Assembly (NCBI GenBank): GCA_030248215.1
Contig: JASANG010000753.1
Span: 1 to 64,000, forward strand
Source: Enoplolaimus lenunculus
Lineage: Eukaryota > Nematoda > Enoplea > Enoplida > Thoracostomopsidae
Length of the DNA stretch: 64,000 nucleotides
Direction of reading: 5' to 3'
Under the pieces are notes generated by a model. The model worked only from the letters and a program-made list of their open reading frames with translations. It ran no database searches and had not been told where the DNA came from. Shown piece after piece: positions 61,726-64,000 of this stretch (position 1 is the first letter of the stretch; each line of letters begins with the position of its first letter). Made by a program: the position numbers and the translations under genes.

Positions 61726-63238
61726 GTTTTTAGTAACTTGTGCTTTTTGCAGATCCGCACATTTTAAAGTACATTAATAATATATTTTTGAGAAACTCTA
61801 ATGGTTACATGACTGAGACAGGACAATTTAACGAAAAGTTCCTGTACTGTTTGGTTTGCAGGGAGACTGCGTCACATGTAATTAAAATGTACGACCGAAA
61901 CAATCGTAATCAGCAATCGATGGTTGTGCGTGGATTGCATGTTAATATCGATCGCAAGAAACCGCGAGAAGAGTTGTTCCCACAGGGTGCAAAAGAGTTT
62001 CAGTCACAACAGCGGTACGGGGCCAGTAACGCTGGCATCGGTGGAAGCACGGATCGAATAATGCCAGACAGCTATTCAGGCGGCAGTGGACCGAGTTCAC
62101 GAGGCGTCAGCGGTGCCGTTTCACCTCCCGGGGGGCAACAGCCACCGCGAGGAGGGGGGGTAGCGAACATGGGCGCCGGTCGGACTAATAGCCCGGTTAC
62201 TCAGCATGCCGGCGGGCCACCTGGACCGGTTAATAGTGGCGGACCTGGACGCGGTGGAGGTGAGTGACCATTTTTTGAGGAATTCGGGTATTGTTTTTGT
62301 TTAATTTACAATATCATCTGTGGTATGGTACAAGTTAACTGTTCCATTTCCGATGTAGTATTATTGTTAAATGCAAATTTTAAGCTGGAAGAATTTCTGA
62401 CATGATTTTTTATGCATTTGAGTGTAAGCATGTGAAACATGTTTGTCCTGGTGCATGTGCAATGTGTGAGTTCGAGTCGCCCTTGTATGCTTGCTTTTTC
62501 AGCTGCTTAGTTTAAAACTTGTTTCCTACATAGGCTGAATTTGGGGCTACGCCGTGAGCGGAATAGCAAATTGCTGTGCTTTGAACACGGCATGCAGTTG
62601 AAATAGAGGAACCGGCCAAGGGACGCCCTTGGTGAAAATTGGACATGTAAGCATATGAAACATGTTTGTTCCGGTGAATATGCAAAGGGACGCCCTTGGT
62701 GAAAATTGGACATGTAAGCATATGAAACATGTTTGTTCCGGTGCATATGCACTATATGCAATGCACATTGTGCAGTATGCTTTGCGGCAACATGCAATCG
62801 ACACATATAGGTCGACAAAAAGTAGCTAGAGAGGTTGGCTCAGTGCCGCAGTGGTAGAGCGCTTGCCTCAAAATCCTATGGCAGCTAATTCGAGCCGCTC
62901 CTGTATGCCTGCTTTCCTACCTGCCAAATGGGGTTGAAGTCCCGGTTCCTGCCTAGACTGACATTGAATATCATTTTTATCGAATAATAAATAAGTCACT
63001 GTGTATCGTTTTAGGCCCCGCGATGCGTGGAGGTCGCGGTGGCATGCGAGGCGGTTACCGCGGCGGAGGTTATTCTTCTGGAGGAGGGGGGCCCGCGCAA
63101 CGATCCGCATCGTATAGTTCCACAGGAAGCTCTGCCGGTGGTCCTCAGTATGCGCAACAACATAATCAACAACAGCAACAACCAGCGCGGCACAATCTGT
63201 CGGTACAAAAACAATCAAATACAGCAGTCAGCGAATAA
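51834..63238 (+). CDS. G3BP: G3BP-like RNA-binding protein with NTF2-like, RRM and RGG parts (12 coding exons)
   Basis: Stress-granule scaffold family. Coding exons: 51834-53065, 53290-53359, 54820-54921, 55993-56143, 56717-56792, 57100-58167, 58925-59205, 59877-60314, 60549-60769, 61035-61618, 61862-62259, 63015-63238; all phases agree and the product is 1614 aa, against about 480 aa in vertebrates. The NTF2-like domain runs from VGREFVRQYYTVLNSAPQFL (about residue 388) through RFYSHDSIFVYG, FSNCLAKIRSVRAHRTLGEG and YYLHNDIFVYQDEIF. A long Q/A/G/H-rich region follows, with TWANVAGRG matching the family's SWASV element, then an RRM (VFVSGLPGDIRESELREAF, GLPAIAFVVY) and an RGG tail (RGGRGGMRGGYRGGG). 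The start Met follows a splice acceptor directly, so a 5' non-coding exon exists upstream. About 390 Ser/Thr-rich residues precede NTF2, which is unusual for the family. Confidence 0.93.
53759..54262. repeat. Three-unit tandem repeat carrying ATGCAAAT octamers
   Basis: Units of about 153, 176 and 175 bp begin near 53759, 53912 and 54088, each opening with AATATGCAAATTA and containing GGTTTGTAAACA-like and TTTAGGC words. G3BP intron 2. Confidence 0.8.
55148..55532. mobile_element. hAT-like MITE, family L copy 2, diverged
   Basis: GAGATGTGCCGACTCC at the left and GTCGATTAATCGACACAG at the right; interior words such as GAGAACGGTTCATTTCAATT match family L copy 1. G3BP intron 3. Confidence 0.65.
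61641..61724. repeat. (TA)n microsatellite
   Basis: About 42 TA units in G3BP intron 10, starting about 22 bp after the exon donor. Confidence 0.97.
62426..62760. repeat. SINE-related fragment plus a 67-bp tandem duplication
   Basis: The unit holding GGGACGCCCTTGGTGAAAAT and GTAAGCATATGAAACATGTT occurs twice (from about 62619 and 62686), with a third partial at 62426 joined to GAGTTCGAGTCGCCC, a B-box-like word. Confidence 0.7.
62833..62995 (+). mobile_element. tRNA-derived SINE, second family
   Basis: A-box-like TGGCTCAGTGCCGCAGTGG and B-box-like AATTCGAGCCGC at tRNA spacing, then a non-tRNA body ending near the G3BP last-exon acceptor. The body matches 62470-62520. Confidence 0.65.
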
Positions 63239-64000
63239 CAACGGTTCCAATTTGATAAAACTACGGCAATAATGATAAAAATTTGGAAAAATTCACGTGA
63301 GTCAGTGCCACTGGCGACCTTAGCTAAATAGGTATTGTATGAAATTTGGATAATTCAGGGCTGAAATGTTTTACGTACGTACTCTTAGATTTGAGTTTAC
63401 TTTGGTATTTGTGGTTGGTTAAAGTATATCCATCTATACGGCAGAGTGACGAATTAAACGGGTTTTAGCTATTGGTAATTTCGTGTACGGTTATATTGTG
63501 GTAATTGTCTTTAGGCAACTACTTACAGTTGATCCGTATTGCGGTATGGTTATGGTAACTTTTGAACTGTGTGGCTGGTGTGCACGTTGGGTATACAGGG
63601 TTAATATAGAGGGTATGCGGTATTTTTGGTAGAAATCCAAAGTTGGTAAATGTGGCGAACTGTGAACGCTGGGTACTTCAAAATAGTCGTTTGAGAAACA
63701 AGCCTTGTGTCATCCTGCTGGCTCGGAATATTGTTTTTGTGGTTTTGGTAGTCGAACCCAGAATAGTTACACGCTGTAAGTTGTGAACCATTTGCTGTGA
63801 TGCAAATAACACTAATAGCATAAAACAAAATAACACTAATGAAGACACTGTAAACATAAACAAATAAAAACAATAAGGAATATCATTAAGCAACTATATT
63901 CTGATGTGTATGCTAATTTACGGAGTAGCAGACTGCTGTACTTTCCGCCGACAGGGGAAAATCTTTGGTCGGTTAGGGATGTTTTTGGGCCTTTGGGGTA
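63239..64000 (+). other. G3BP 3' UTR and flank
   Basis: No further gene. A possible polyadenylation signal AATAAA lies at about 63863. Minus-strand frames at 63601-63893 overlap this and have no family match. Confidence 0.6.

Noticed and set aside
62507-62818. Overlapping minus-strand frames with repeated peptides
   Set aside because: They come from the 67-bp tandem duplication in a G3BP intron, not from a gene.
1-64000. Retroviral, LTR, Polinton or other capsid-bearing fossil elements
   Set aside because: No reverse transcriptase, integrase, capsid or envelope-like motif and no long direct terminal repeats were seen.

Overview
This is a metazoan nuclear window: AT-rich, with GT-AG introns and five multi-exon protein genes whose families I recognise by translating and joining exons by phase. 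An animal origin follows from the Cys-loop receptor, SLAIN, RMND5 and G3BP genes. The phylum is not decided by the sequence. The compact genes and very dense short DNA transposons suggest an invertebrate; a tunicate-like animal is a low-confidence guess.

Layout. 1-8.9 kb has no recognisable gene and is packed with small inverted-repeat (MITE-like) elements, several nested in each other. 8.9-19.4 kb (+) is an alpha-type nicotinic acetylcholine receptor subunit in ten exons, 871 aa, with an unusually long M3-M4 loop. 19.4-23.3 kb is repeat-rich intergenic DNA. 23.3-27.3 kb (-) is an ITFG1/TIP (integrin-alpha FG-GAP protein) gene, five exons, 746 aa. 28.5-33.8 kb (-) is an RMND5/GID2 subunit of the CTLH E3 ubiquitin ligase, nine exons, 392 aa. 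33.8-39.9 kb is intergenic repeats. 39.9-48.7 kb (-) is a SLAIN microtubule plus-end protein, ten exons, 755 aa. 48.7-51.8 kb separates it from a divergently transcribed G3BP-type gene on + (51.8-63.2 kb, twelve coding exons, 1614 aa; NTF2-like domain, RRM, RGG tail). The rest is the G3BP 3' flank.

Every gene model closes as an open frame with matching intron phases, which is the main support for the exon edges. The genes are functionally unrelated (channel subunit, membrane glycoprotein, E3 ligase, microtubule factor, stress-granule RNA-binding protein); I see no operon or cluster logic.

Mobile DNA is the most distinctive part of the window. I could define at least a dozen short non-autonomous families from terminal inverted repeats. 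Several copies have intact target-site duplications (8 bp for hAT-like and for a TTAGGC-rich family, TTAA for a piggyBac-like one, TTA for a Harbinger-like one, TA for a mariner-like one). No transposase, reverse transcriptase, retroviral, LTR or Polinton coding sequence was recognised. No bacterial-type operon, CRISPR array or toxin was seen.
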